NCBI RefSeq assembly: GCF_900129225.1
Contig: NZ_FQUG01000003.1
Location: 310,001 to 374,000 of the forward strand
Reading direction: 5' to 3'
Origin: Schwartzia succinivorans DSM 10502
Lineage (GTDB): Bacteria; Bacillota; Negativicutes; Selenomonadales; Selenomonadaceae
Length of the DNA stretch: 64,000 bases
Part shown: piece after piece, positions 55,908 through 64,000 of the stretch
Numbering within the stretch: the stretch's first letter is position 1
Layout: every line of letters starts with the position of its first letter
Program-made: the position numbers and the translations under genes
The notes under the pieces: model-generated
What the model was told of the DNA's origin: nothing
Databases searched by the model: none
What the model saw: only the letters and a program-made list of their open reading frames with translations

Positions 55908-56959
55908 ATATCCTCGATTATGATACCGTAGCCCTTGATGATTCGGATTCGGCGCTTGTCATCATCGACCAGACGAAGCTTCCAAATCAGCTTGAAATTC
56001 TTCATTTACACACACAGAAGGAAATCTGGGATGCGATTTACCTTCTGCAGGTCAGAGGCGCTCCGGCAATCGGTGTTGCGGCAGGCTACGGAGTGTATCT
56101 GGCAGCAAAAGGAATTGATACAGAGGATTATGCTTTTTTTGAGCAGGAATTCGTAAAGGCATCTGACTATTTGAATTCTTCACGCCCGACAGCGGTAAAT
56201 CTTTCGTGGGCGCTCAAACGCATGAAGGATGTTGTTATCGCAGGACGCGGAGGCAGTGTAGCTGACGCTAAGCAGAAGCTGTTGGCTGAGGCAAAGGCGA
56301 TACAGCAGGAGGATATTGATACCTGCAGGCGAATAGGTGAACTCGGGCTGTCACTCGTAAAGCCCGGAGACGGAATCCTTACTCACTGCAATGCGGGACA
56401 GCTTGCAACGAGCCGTTACGGAACCGCCACCGCACCAATGTATCTCGGTCATAAACAGGGATATCATTTCAAAATTTATTGTGACGAAACACGTCCGCTG
56501 CTGCAGGGAGCAAGACTCACATCGTATGAGCTTTCAAGTGCGGGGCTTGATGTTACTGTGCTGTGTGACGGCATGGCAGCCTCACTCATGAAGCAGGGGA
56601 AAATACAGGCTGTTTTCACAGGCTGCGACCGTGTTGCTGCGAACGGTGACGCGGCAAATAAAATTGGTACAATGCCTTTGGCTATAGCCGCAAAATATTT
56701 CGGCATACCGTTTTATATATGCGCGCCTTCGTCAACTATCGACATGTCATCGAAAACAGGCAGGGATATAAAAATCGAACAGCGTCCTGCTGAAGAAGTC
56801 ACAGAGATGTGGTATAAAGAGCGCATGGCACCGAAGGATGTCAAGGTATTCAATCCGGCTTTTGATGTGACAGACGCAGAGCTTATCACTGCAATCATCA
56901 CCGAAAAAGGTATTCTGCGCGCGCCTTATACGGAATTTATCAAAGCAATATTCAAATGA
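55904..56959 (+). CDS. mtnA: MtnA-family sugar-phosphate isomerase (S-methyl-5-thioribose-1-phosphate isomerase or relative)
   Basis: 351 aa, aldose-ketose isomerase of the eIF2B-like fold. Motifs: RGAPAIGVAAGYGVYLA, SRPTAVNLSWALKRM, ILTHCNAGQLATSRYGTA (catalytic Cys), DETRPLLQGARLTSYEL, FTGCDRVAANGDAANKIGT (catalytic Asp) and NPAFDVTDAELITAIITEKG. Classic role is the methionine salvage pathway, but no other salvage gene is in the window. Its start overlaps the cbiB stop with GGAGGG 8 bases upstream, so it is the last gene of the riboswitch-controlled cobalamin operon. A role in salvaging 5-deoxyribose 1-phosphate from 5'-deoxyadenosine, as shown for related enzymes, is possible. Confidence 0.88.
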   Translation: MNILDYDTVALDDSDSALVIIDQTKLPNQLEILHLHTQKEIWDAIYLLQVRGAPAIGVAAGYGVYLAAKGIDTEDYAFFEQEFVKASDYLNSSRPTAVNLSWALKRMKDVVIAGRGGSVADAKQKLLAEAKAIQQEDIDTCRRIGELGLSLVKPGDGILTHCNAGQLATSRYGTATAPMYLGHKQGYHFKIYCDETRPLLQGARLTSYELSSAGLDVTVLCDGMAASLMKQGKIQAVFTGCDRVAANGDAANKIGTMPLAIAAKYFGIPFYICAPSSTIDMSSKTGRDIKIEQRPAEEVTEMWYKERMAPKDVKVFNPAFDVTDAELITAIITEKGILRAPYTEFIKAIFK

Positions 56960-56964
56960 AATAG

Positions 56965-58233
<1,269 letters not shown>

Positions 58234-58311
58234 CAAAAATATACAAAAATATTGTATAATAACTCATTGGATTATAGTTAATTAGATTACATATGTACTG
58301 GAGGAATAATT

Positions 58312-58641
58312 TTGAGTCAGGAAACGTTGGCAATGCTCAGCACGTACGGCCCGCTTGTTGCGGTAATGATTTTGTTCTACTTCATGCTTTACCGTCCGCA
58401 GAAGGCCGAGCAGCAGCGCCGTAAGGAAATGCTGGATAATCTCAAGGTCGGAAATGAAGTAATGACAGTCGGCGGTATATACGGTACTATCAGCCGTATG
58501 GAGGATAATGTACTCCATCTTGAGATTGCAGACAAGGTTGTCATCAAGATTGCACGCTCTGCGGTAAACACAAACATCACGACGCGTACATCCGCCAAAG
58601 CAGGCGTTGACATGCATTCGAATGAGATGAAGGCTGAATGA
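58312..58641 (+). CDS. yajC: Preprotein translocase accessory subunit YajC
   Basis: 109 aa single-span membrane protein associating with SecDF. The transmembrane helix (about residues 10-26, YGPLVAVMILFYFMLYRP) and the signature RPQKAEQQRRKEMLDNLKVGNEVMTVGGIYG (read in parts) are typical. TTG start with GGAGG 7 bases upstream. First gene of a six-gene run ending with secF; a TATAAT at 58255-58260 may promote it. Confidence 0.93.
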   Translation: MSQETLAMLSTYGPLVAVMILFYFMLYRPQKAEQQRRKEMLDNLKVGNEVMTVGGIYGTISRMEDNVLHLEIADKVVIKIARSAVNTNITTRTSAKAGVDMHSNEMKAE

Positions 58642-59231
58642 CATCCGGTCTGACTGAAGAAAAACGTATTTTCCGCAAAACTGCGCTTGAAAAACGCAGA
58701 GCACTTTCAAATACAGAAAGAACGAATCACAGCAGCATGATACAAAAGCTGCTGTTTGATTTTTCGGTGTTCAGAGAAGCAAAGCGGATATTTGCGTTTG
58801 CATCAATGCCCGATGAAGTTCACACAAATGAAATTCTCGCAAAGATGCTTGAGGCAGGAAAGGAAGTATCCATTCCCCTCATAACCGGTCCCCGTAAAAT
58901 GGAGGCTGCGGCATTTTCGGATATGGCTGACCTTGTTCCGGAAAAATATGGTATTTTGACTGTAAAACCCGAAAAACGGAGAATCCTTGACCCATCGGAA
59001 CTGGATTTTGTCCTCGTACCGGGGGTCGCCTTTTCAAGGAACGGAATCCGCCTTGGCATGGGCGGAGGGTATTACGATGATTTTCTGAAAAGAGCATCAT
59101 CTGCGTACCGGCTTGCGGTTGTTTACGGATGTCAGGTGTTTGATACTGTACCGCAGGAGCCGTGGGATGAGCAGGTGGATGCCATACTTACGGAAAAAGG
59201 CATCGCTGTTTGTCCGAAACGCCAGAAATAA
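58638..59231 (+). CDS. 5-formyltetrahydrofolate cyclo-ligase
   Basis: 197 aa enzyme turning 5-formyl-THF into 5,10-methenyl-THF with ATP. EKRIFRKTALEKRRAL at the N-terminus binds the nucleotide in relatives; IFAFASMPDEVHTNEIL, and GVAFSRNGIRLGMGGGYYDDFL (GMGGGYYD is the family signature) are clear. The start overlaps the yajC stop in an ATGA. Confidence 0.94.
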   Translation: MTSGLTEEKRIFRKTALEKRRALSNTERTNHSSMIQKLLFDFSVFREAKRIFAFASMPDEVHTNEILAKMLEAGKEVSIPLITGPRKMEAAAFSDMADLVPEKYGILTVKPEKRRILDPSELDFVLVPGVAFSRNGIRLGMGGGYYDDFLKRASSAYRLAVVYGCQVFDTVPQEPWDEQVDAILTEKGIAVCPKRQK

Positions 59232-59245
59232 GTGTGGTGAAAATC

Positions 59246-59956
59246 GTGGAAGTAAAAATAGGAATTGCCCGTACATCAAAATATGCAATGGATTACTGCG
59301 GCGACAGCTGTGATATAGCGGAGCGTCCTCACGGAGGAATATCCGCGGTCATTGCTGACGGGCAGGGAAACGGCCTTGCTGCCCATCATACCAGCAGCTG
59401 GGTTGTAAATAAAGCTGTGTCGCTTTTGGCTGACGGAGCCCGCGACGGGGCAGTGGCACGTGCGGTACATGATTACCTCTATGCCATGAAGGATAAAAAA
59501 GTCTCATGCACACTGACGGTACTGAGTGCCGACCTTGAGACGGAAACTGTCGTCATAAGCAGAAATTCGAACTGTCCGGTTATAATAAAGACGCCTGAGT
59601 ACGAAACTGTATATGATGAAGAAGTTGGCCCGATTGGCGTAAACCGTCATATGAAGCCAATGATGTATGAAGTACCCTTTGAGGAAAACATGATGGTGGT
59701 CTCCTATACTGACGGAATTGCACAGGCCGGCAGGAAGCGGGGAGGCCCTCAGGCTGATTTTGAAAAAATCATGGCAATAATTCGTGACAATCCTGCCGAA
59801 GACGTAGATTACGTTGCAAAAGCGATACTTGAATACGCCTTGGAAATGGATCATGAACAGGCATCTGACGATATGACTGTCGTAGTGATGAGTATTTTGG
59901 GGCAGTCACAGTCCGGACCGAAGATAGAGCAGATTTCGGTCACATATCCGTACTGA
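59246..59956 (+). CDS. SpoIIE-type (PPM-fold) serine phosphatase
   Basis: About 236 aa. The segments HGGISAVIADGQGNGLAAHHTS, TLTVLSADLETETVVISRNSNCPV, VVSYTDGIAQAG and HEQASDDMTVVVMSI follow the SpoIIE/PPM2C layout, with Asp in IADGQG, YTDG and SDDMT as metal ligands. Such phosphatases act on anti-sigma-factor antagonists or other phosphoproteins; no partner is adjacent. Start uncertain: GTG at 59246 (GGTG upstream) or 59237, or TTG at 59210, which would overlap the previous gene. The N-terminal domain begins immediately, so there is no sensor domain. Confidence 0.75.
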   Translation: MEVKIGIARTSKYAMDYCGDSCDIAERPHGGISAVIADGQGNGLAAHHTSSWVVNKAVSLLADGARDGAVARAVHDYLYAMKDKKVSCTLTVLSADLETETVVISRNSNCPVIIKTPEYETVYDEEVGPIGVNRHMKPMMYEVPFEENMMVVSYTDGIAQAGRKRGGPQADFEKIMAIIRDNPAEDVDYVAKAILEYALEMDHEQASDDMTVVVMSILGQSQSGPKIEQISVTYPY

Positions 59957-59968
59957 GGAGACTTGACT

Positions 59969-60337
59969 ATGCGAATTGCTGTCGTGGGAGTCTGTGCATC
60001 CGGTAAGACTACTCTGGTTAAAGGTCTCAAGGATGCAGGTTATGATGCATACAATGTTGCCCAGGAGCATTCCGGAATACACAATTTCTGGAATAAGCAT
60101 CATCCTGATATATTAGTCATGATTGATGCAACGCTTCCTGCAATTAAAAAACGCCGGCTTGTATATTGGGATCAGGAGCGGCTGGATGTTCAGCATAAAC
60201 GTCTTGCTGACGCAAAGGCCCATGCCAATCTCTTTATACAGACGGATGCATATAATGCGGACGAGGTCCGCGAACAGGTCATTGACTACATAGAGACCTG
60301 GAAAAAGAATCAAACGGAAGGGAATGGAAATAGTTGA
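59969..60337 (+). CDS. Small P-loop nucleotide-binding protein
   Basis: 122 aa, mostly a P-loop fold: Walker A GVCASGKTTLVKGL (residues about 8-21), a strand LVMIDATLPAIKKRR that could hold the Walker B Asp, and a short lid-like helix rich in Arg (LVYWDQERLDVQHKRLADAKAHA). It looks like a minimal kinase or ATPase of unknown substrate. The ATG at 59969 has GGAG 9 bases upstream. It sits between the phosphatase and secD, with a TGA overlapping the secD TTG. Confidence 0.65.
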   Translation: MRIAVVGVCASGKTTLVKGLKDAGYDAYNVAQEHSGIHNFWNKHHPDILVMIDATLPAIKKRRLVYWDQERLDVQHKRLADAKAHANLFIQTDAYNADEVREQVIDYIETWKKNQTEGNGNS

Positions 60338-61578
60338 GGAAACAGGAATTTCTAAAGCTTATCGTATGCGTTGCGGCAATCGTAGGATTGTTTTGCGCAT
60401 TCGTTTCACCGCTTGCGTATTCCATACGGCAGGGCCTTGACCTGCAGGGCGGTACACACGTTGTGCTTGAAGCAGAGGATACACCGGAGGCTCCGGTTAA
60501 CCATGATGCGATGGAGCGTGTTCTCCATATCATGGAAAAACGTGTCAATGAGCTTGGTCTGACAGAACCGATGATTCAGCGTCAGGGTGAACGCAGAATT
60601 ATCATCGAGCTTCCGGGCATAAAAGACCCGGACAAGGCAATTGCGGTTATCGGTAAAACGGCTATGCTCGAATTTAAGGATGAAGAGGGCAACACCGTTC
60701 TTACAGGTACAGACCTCAAGGATGCAAAGGAACAGACTGACCAGCAGAATCAGCATCTCGTATCCCTCGACTTCTCTGACGAGGGCGGAAAGAAATTTGC
60801 TGAACTCACAACCAAGAATGTAGGACGCCGTATTGCGATTCTTCTTGATGGAGAAGTACTGACCGCTCCGAACGTAAAAGAACCAATAACAGGCGGCAAA
60901 GCTGTCATCACAGGACAGCGCTCCCTCGAAGAAGCGCATAACCTTGCTATTCTCCTCCGCAGCGGCGCGCTCCCTGTAAAGGTCAATATCATCGAGACAC
61001 GCACAGTAGGACCGACACTTGGACAGGACTCCAAGGACAAGAGTGAATTCGCTTTCACAATCGGTATCGGCGCAGTCCTCGTATTCATGCTGCTCTTCTA
61101 TCGTCTTTCGGGACTCATTGCAGATATCAGCCTTATGGCGTATGTACTGCTGCTCCTTGCGGCGCTCAAATTCCTTGATGCGACGCTTACACTTCCGGGT
61201 GTTGCCGGTATCATACTTTCAGTTGGTATGGCCGTCGATGCGAACGTCCTGATATTTGAGCATTTCAAAGAAGAATACAAAAAAGGCTCAACACTCCGTA
61301 TGTCCATGAACAACGGATTCAAGCGTGCCTTTACAACGATTTTTGACTCAAACCTTACAACGATTATTGCCGCGATGGTGCTGTTTGCATTCGGAACAGG
61401 CTCCATCCGCGGATTTGCGATTACCTTGGGACTTGGTGTTGTACTGAGTATGTTTACGGCAATCACACTCTCGAACTTCATGCTGAAAATGCTTGTAGGC
61501 TCGAACGTGGTTACGAGCCCGTTCCTCTTGGGTGCGCAGGCACGTGAAAACGGAACGGAGGTGAATAACCGTGCTTGA
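60334..61578 (+). CDS. secD: Protein translocase subunit SecD
   Basis: SecD (414 aa) uses the proton motive force with SecF to pull exported proteins through SecYEG. Membrane helix 1 (about 9-28), RQGLDLQGGTHVVLEAE (D1 block), the P1 head with LRSGALPVKVNIIETRTVGPTLGQDS, then five C-terminal helices including GVAGIILSVGMAVDANVLIFEHFKEE. TTG start overlapping the previous stop with GGAAGGG upstream; overlaps secF by 8 bases. Confidence 0.96.
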   Translation: MRKQEFLKLIVCVAAIVGLFCAFVSPLAYSIRQGLDLQGGTHVVLEAEDTPEAPVNHDAMERVLHIMEKRVNELGLTEPMIQRQGERRIIIELPGIKDPDKAIAVIGKTAMLEFKDEEGNTVLTGTDLKDAKEQTDQQNQHLVSLDFSDEGGKKFAELTTKNVGRRIAILLDGEVLTAPNVKEPITGGKAVITGQRSLEEAHNLAILLRSGALPVKVNIIETRTVGPTLGQDSKDKSEFAFTIGIGAVLVFMLLFYRLSGLIADISLMAYVLLLLAALKFLDATLTLPGVAGIILSVGMAVDANVLIFEHFKEEYKKGSTLRMSMNNGFKRAFTTIFDSNLTTIIAAMVLFAFGTGSIRGFAITLGLGVVLSMFTAITLSNFMLKMLVGSNVVTSPFLLGAQARENGTEVNNRA

Positions 61579-62689
61579 AAATGCAAAGTTTGATATCGTC
61601 GGACGTCGTAAAATCTGGTATCTGATTTCACTCCTTATCATCATTCCGGGTATTTTCTGCATGGTGACAAAGGGCTTCAACTTCGGTATCGACTTCACCG
61701 GCGGTACGATTATTGAAATGCGCTTTGATAAACCTGTCGGAATACAGTCAGTCCGCGAGGTAATGGCACAGTATAAGCTGGACAACGCACAGATTCAGCT
61801 CTCCGGCGAGTCCTCCAGTGCTCTTGAGGCACGTGATGTCATGATTCGTACGGTTGACCTTGAAGAATCAGAACGTAAGGCTGTCATGGCCTCCATGAAA
61901 GAAAAGCTGGGAGACTATCAGATGCTCCGTGAAGAAAAAGTCGGAGCAACCATGGGAACTGAGCTTTTGCTTAACGCTTTGTGGGCAACGCTCCTTTCAT
62001 GGGCACTCATCGTTGTGTATGTATCCTTCCGTTTCGAGTTCCGCTTCGGTCTCGCGGCGGTGCTTGCATTGATTCATGACGTGCTCATCGTTCTCGCTGC
62101 ATTCTCCTTCACACAGCGCCAGATTGATTCCTCGTTTGTCGCTGCACTCCTTACGATTGTCGGTTACTCCATCAACGATACAATCGTTATATTTGACCGT
62201 ATTCGCGAAAACCTGAAGCTTCACTTCCGCCGCGGCGGTGATGTTATCGCGCTTGCAAACCGCAGTATATATCAGACACTTACGCGTTCCATATACACGG
62301 TCGTCACGGTTCTCTTCACAACCTTTGCACTCTATTGGTTCGGCGGCGATACGACGAAGGACTTCTCCTTTGCACTGCTCGTCGGCTTCATGAGCGGCTG
62401 CTATTCGTCCATATTTATTGCAAGCCCGCTCTGGGCTACCTTCCGTGAATGGGCGGAAAACAAAAAAGCTGCGAAGCGTGCGGCAGAACAGCCGAAAAAA
62501 GAAAAAACATCTGACGAAGAAGCTGAGGATGAAGATAACGCTGAGGCTGTCCATGAGGCTCATAAGCCGAAGAAAAACGCAAAAAAGCCTGTAACAGAAA
62601 AACCGGTATACAAAAAGAAGAAAAAGACGGCAGAGAAAACTGAGCAGGAAGAACCTGTTGAGACCATGCCGGAAGAATCCAAAGAATAA
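61571..62689 (+). CDS. secF: Protein translocase subunit SecF with charged C-terminal tail
   Basis: SecF (372 aa), partner of SecD. IDFTGGTIIEMRF, TMGTELLLNALWATLLSWAL, the catalytic-helix region ALIHDVLIVLAAFSFTQRQIDSSFVAALLTIVGYSINDTIVIFDRIREN (read in parts) and DTTKDFSFALLVGFMSGCYSSIFIASPLW are present. After about residue 295 there is a soluble tail of some 75 residues alternating Lys- and Glu-rich runs, absent from short SecF proteins. GTG start with GGAGGTG upstream. Confidence 0.96.
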   Translation: MLENAKFDIVGRRKIWYLISLLIIIPGIFCMVTKGFNFGIDFTGGTIIEMRFDKPVGIQSVREVMAQYKLDNAQIQLSGESSSALEARDVMIRTVDLEESERKAVMASMKEKLGDYQMLREEKVGATMGTELLLNALWATLLSWALIVVYVSFRFEFRFGLAAVLALIHDVLIVLAAFSFTQRQIDSSFVAALLTIVGYSINDTIVIFDRIRENLKLHFRRGGDVIALANRSIYQTLTRSIYTVVTVLFTTFALYWFGGDTTKDFSFALLVGFMSGCYSSIFIASPLWATFREWAENKKAAKRAAEQPKKEKTSDEEAEDEDNAEAVHEAHKPKKNAKKPVTEKPVYKKKKKTAEKTEQEEPVETMPEESKE

Positions 62690-62698
62690 AATTGAGAT

Positions 62699-62723
62699 CA
62701 GCCTGCCCTTTTTGGGCAGGCTG
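62699..62723 (+). terminator. GC-rich hairpin between secF and recJ
   Basis: Perfect 10-pair stem CAGCCTGCCC/GGGCAGGCTG with a TTTTT loop. There is no following T run, so termination is doubtful; it may partly separate recJ from the sec genes. Confidence 0.45.
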
Positions 62724-62745
62724 TACTTGTACGGAGAAAAATACC

Positions 62746-64000
62746 ATGGACAAAAAATGGACAATTCGCACACACGATGAAAAGCTTGAGACAGATTTTT
62801 CAAAGGAGCTTGGAGTCACCCGTCTCGTAGCAGGAATCTTACTGGAAAGAGGAATCTCGGACACAGAAGAAGCAAAATGCTTTCTTGACCCCGTGAACAC
62901 ACAGCCATTCTATGACCCGTTTCTGCTTCCGGATATGAATCCTGCGGTAGGACGTATCAAACGCGCCATAGAAAACAATGAGCGGATAACAGTGTACGGA
63001 GATTATGATGTAGACGGTATATCGGCTGTAACCATACTCATGAGGGGACTGCGACGTCTGGGTGCCGACGTATCATATTACATTCCGAACCGCCACACAG
63101 AAGGCTACGGCATACACACAGAAGCATTGGAGAAGATTGCAGCAGAAGGAGCCTCTCTTCTGGTATCCGTTGACTGCGGAATTACATCTGTTGAAGCAGT
63201 AGAAGCCATGACAGGAAAGCTGGACATAATCATAACAGACCACCATCTGCCCGAAGGGCCGCTGCCTGAGGCTATCGCTGTAATCGACGCGCATCGTGAC
63301 GACAGCATATATCCCTATGCAGACCTGTGCGGAGCAGGAGTTGCGTTTAAGCTTTGTCAGGCACTCTTTGCCGAAATGCGTGACGAACCCTATGAAACAT
63401 ATACAAAGGACATAGAAATCGCTGCACTTGGGACGATTGCCGACCTGGTTCCCCTCAAGGGAGAAAATCGCAAAATCACCGCAATAGGACTCACAAAATT
63501 TCAGACGACAGAGCTTGTGGGACTGCGCGCCCTGATTGAAGCCGCAGGGTGTAAGGACAAGAAAATAAATGCAGGACACGTAGGCTTCAGTATTGCACCG
63601 CGGCTCAATGCCGCAGGCCGTCTCGAAACTGCCTCGAAAGGCGCGGAGCTTCTTCTGACACAGGATGAAACGAAAGCGGCGGAGCTGGCTGCGGAGCTTT
63701 CAGGAATAAACAGCGAACGTCAGGGCATAGAGCAGGAAATATTCGAAGCAGCAGAACAAAAACTGGAAAATATCGACATTGAACAGGCTCATGTAATCGT
63801 CGTCGCCGGAGAAGACTGGAATCCCGGTGTCATAGGGCTTGCCGCGTCCAAGCTCACAGAAAAATATTACCGTCCCTCTATCGTAATCGGCATAAAAGAC
63901 GGAGTAGGAAAAGGCTCCTGCCGCAGTATCGACGGCTTCCACATATTTGAAGCACTTTCTGCATGCAAGGATGACCTGATACAGTTCGGAGGACACGCAA
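62746..64000 (+). CDS. recJ: Single-stranded-DNA-specific exonuclease RecJ (partial, N-terminal)
   Basis: Open frame from the ATG at 62746 to the window end (418 codons). RecJ is a 5'-3' single-strand exonuclease of recombination and mismatch or base excision repair. DHH domain: ITVYGDYDVDGISAVTIL (motif I), LVSVDCGI (motif II), IITDHHLPEG (motif III, DHH) and AALGTIADLVPL (motif IV). DHHA1 part: IAPRLNAAGRLETAS, GEDWNPGVIGLAASKL, GKGSCRS and GGHA at the very end. The rest of the protein, including the oligonucleotide-binding domain, lies beyond the window. GGAG precedes the start. Confidence 0.95.
   Translation, partial: MDKKWTIRTHDEKLETDFSKELGVTRLVAGILLERGISDTEEAKCFLDPVNTQPFYDPFLLPDMNPAVGRIKRAIENNERITVYGDYDVDGISAVTILMRGLRRLGADVSYYIPNRHTEGYGIHTEALEKIAAEGASLLVSVDCGITSVEAVEAMTGKLDIIITDHHLPEGPLPEAIAVIDAHRDDSIYPYADLCGAGVAFKLCQALFAEMRDEPYETYTKDIEIAALGTIADLVPLKGENRKITAIGLTKFQTTELVGLRALIEAAGCKDKKINAGHVGFSIAPRLNAAGRLETASKGAELLLTQDETKAAELAAELSGINSERQGIEQEIFEAAEQKLENIDIEQAHVIVVAGEDWNPGVIGLAASKLTEKYYRPSIVIGIKDGVGKGSCRSIDGFHIFEALSACKDDLIQFGGHA

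Overview
This 64 kb window looks like a chromosomal segment of an anaerobic member of the Firmicutes, most likely a diderm Negativicutes (Selenomonadales-like) bacterium. The reasons are inferential: GatCAB amidotransferase, Firmicutes-type AddAB, an oxygen-independent cobalamin pathway, PPi-type phosphofructokinase, a family II pyrophosphatase with CBS/DRTGG inserts, ATP-type PEP carboxykinase, and a lone HlyD-type membrane fusion protein and an OmlA-like exported protein that would fit an outer membrane. No rRNA, phage, insertion sequence with a transposase, or CRISPR array was seen. Nearly all space is coding, and TTG start codons are frequent.

Layout. 1-384: 3' end of an HD-GYP phosphodiesterase. 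716-8913: uvrB-uvrA-uvrC-rho operon with touching or overlapping genes. 9253-13259: pyrophosphatase ppaC and helicase pcrA. 13346-16570: gatCAB. 16614-17861 (minus): M20 amidohydrolase. 18022-21745: (p)ppGpp synthetase/hydrolase, a metallo-beta-lactamase-fold hydrolase, an Hpt protein and a His-rich CsoR-type regulator. 21800-22630 (minus): polysaccharide deacetylase. 22811-26391: methionine aminopeptidase with SEC-C motif, DEAD-box helicase, PPi-phosphofructokinase. 26440-26514: tRNA-Arg(CCG). 26680-30378: alaS and a HlyD-like protein. 30449-32978 (minus): OmlA-like exported protein and glutamine-dependent NAD synthetase. 33221-36520: thrC and pckA. 36589-37272 (minus): zinc-ribbon membrane protein. 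37551-44721: addB-addA. 44919-56959: cobalamin riboswitch followed by a 13-gene operon (cbiD, E, T, F, G, H, J, C, A, cobU, cbiP, cbiB and an mtnA homologue). 57106-62689: tgt, yajC, 5-formyl-THF cyclo-ligase, a SpoIIE-type phosphatase, a small P-loop protein, secD, secF. 62746-64000: recJ, open at the window end.

How the parts work together. DNA repair is prominent: UvrABC excision, AddAB and RecJ end processing, PcrA. The cobalamin operon covers most steps from cobalt-precorrin-4 to adenosylcobinamide-GDP; the early enzymes (cobaltochelatase, CbiL) and late ones (CobS, CobT) must be encoded elsewhere. Its transcription is gated by a riboswitch whose terminator stem also contains the Shine-Dalgarno sequence of cbiD.

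The most unusual signal is in the intergenic DNA. A repeated element with a near-palindrome (GTTTTGCC-N3-GGCAAAAC) whose right arm supplies a TTGGCA-like -35 box, always 18 bases from a TATAAT/TATAAC -10 box, lies upstream of uvrB, ppaC, gatC, addB, the divergent zinc-ribbon gene and the cobalamin operon. Two copies (upstream of uvrB and ppaC) also carry a block of two hairpins whose stems differ by compensatory changes, suggesting a structured RNA or a relic of a hairpin-ended mobile element.
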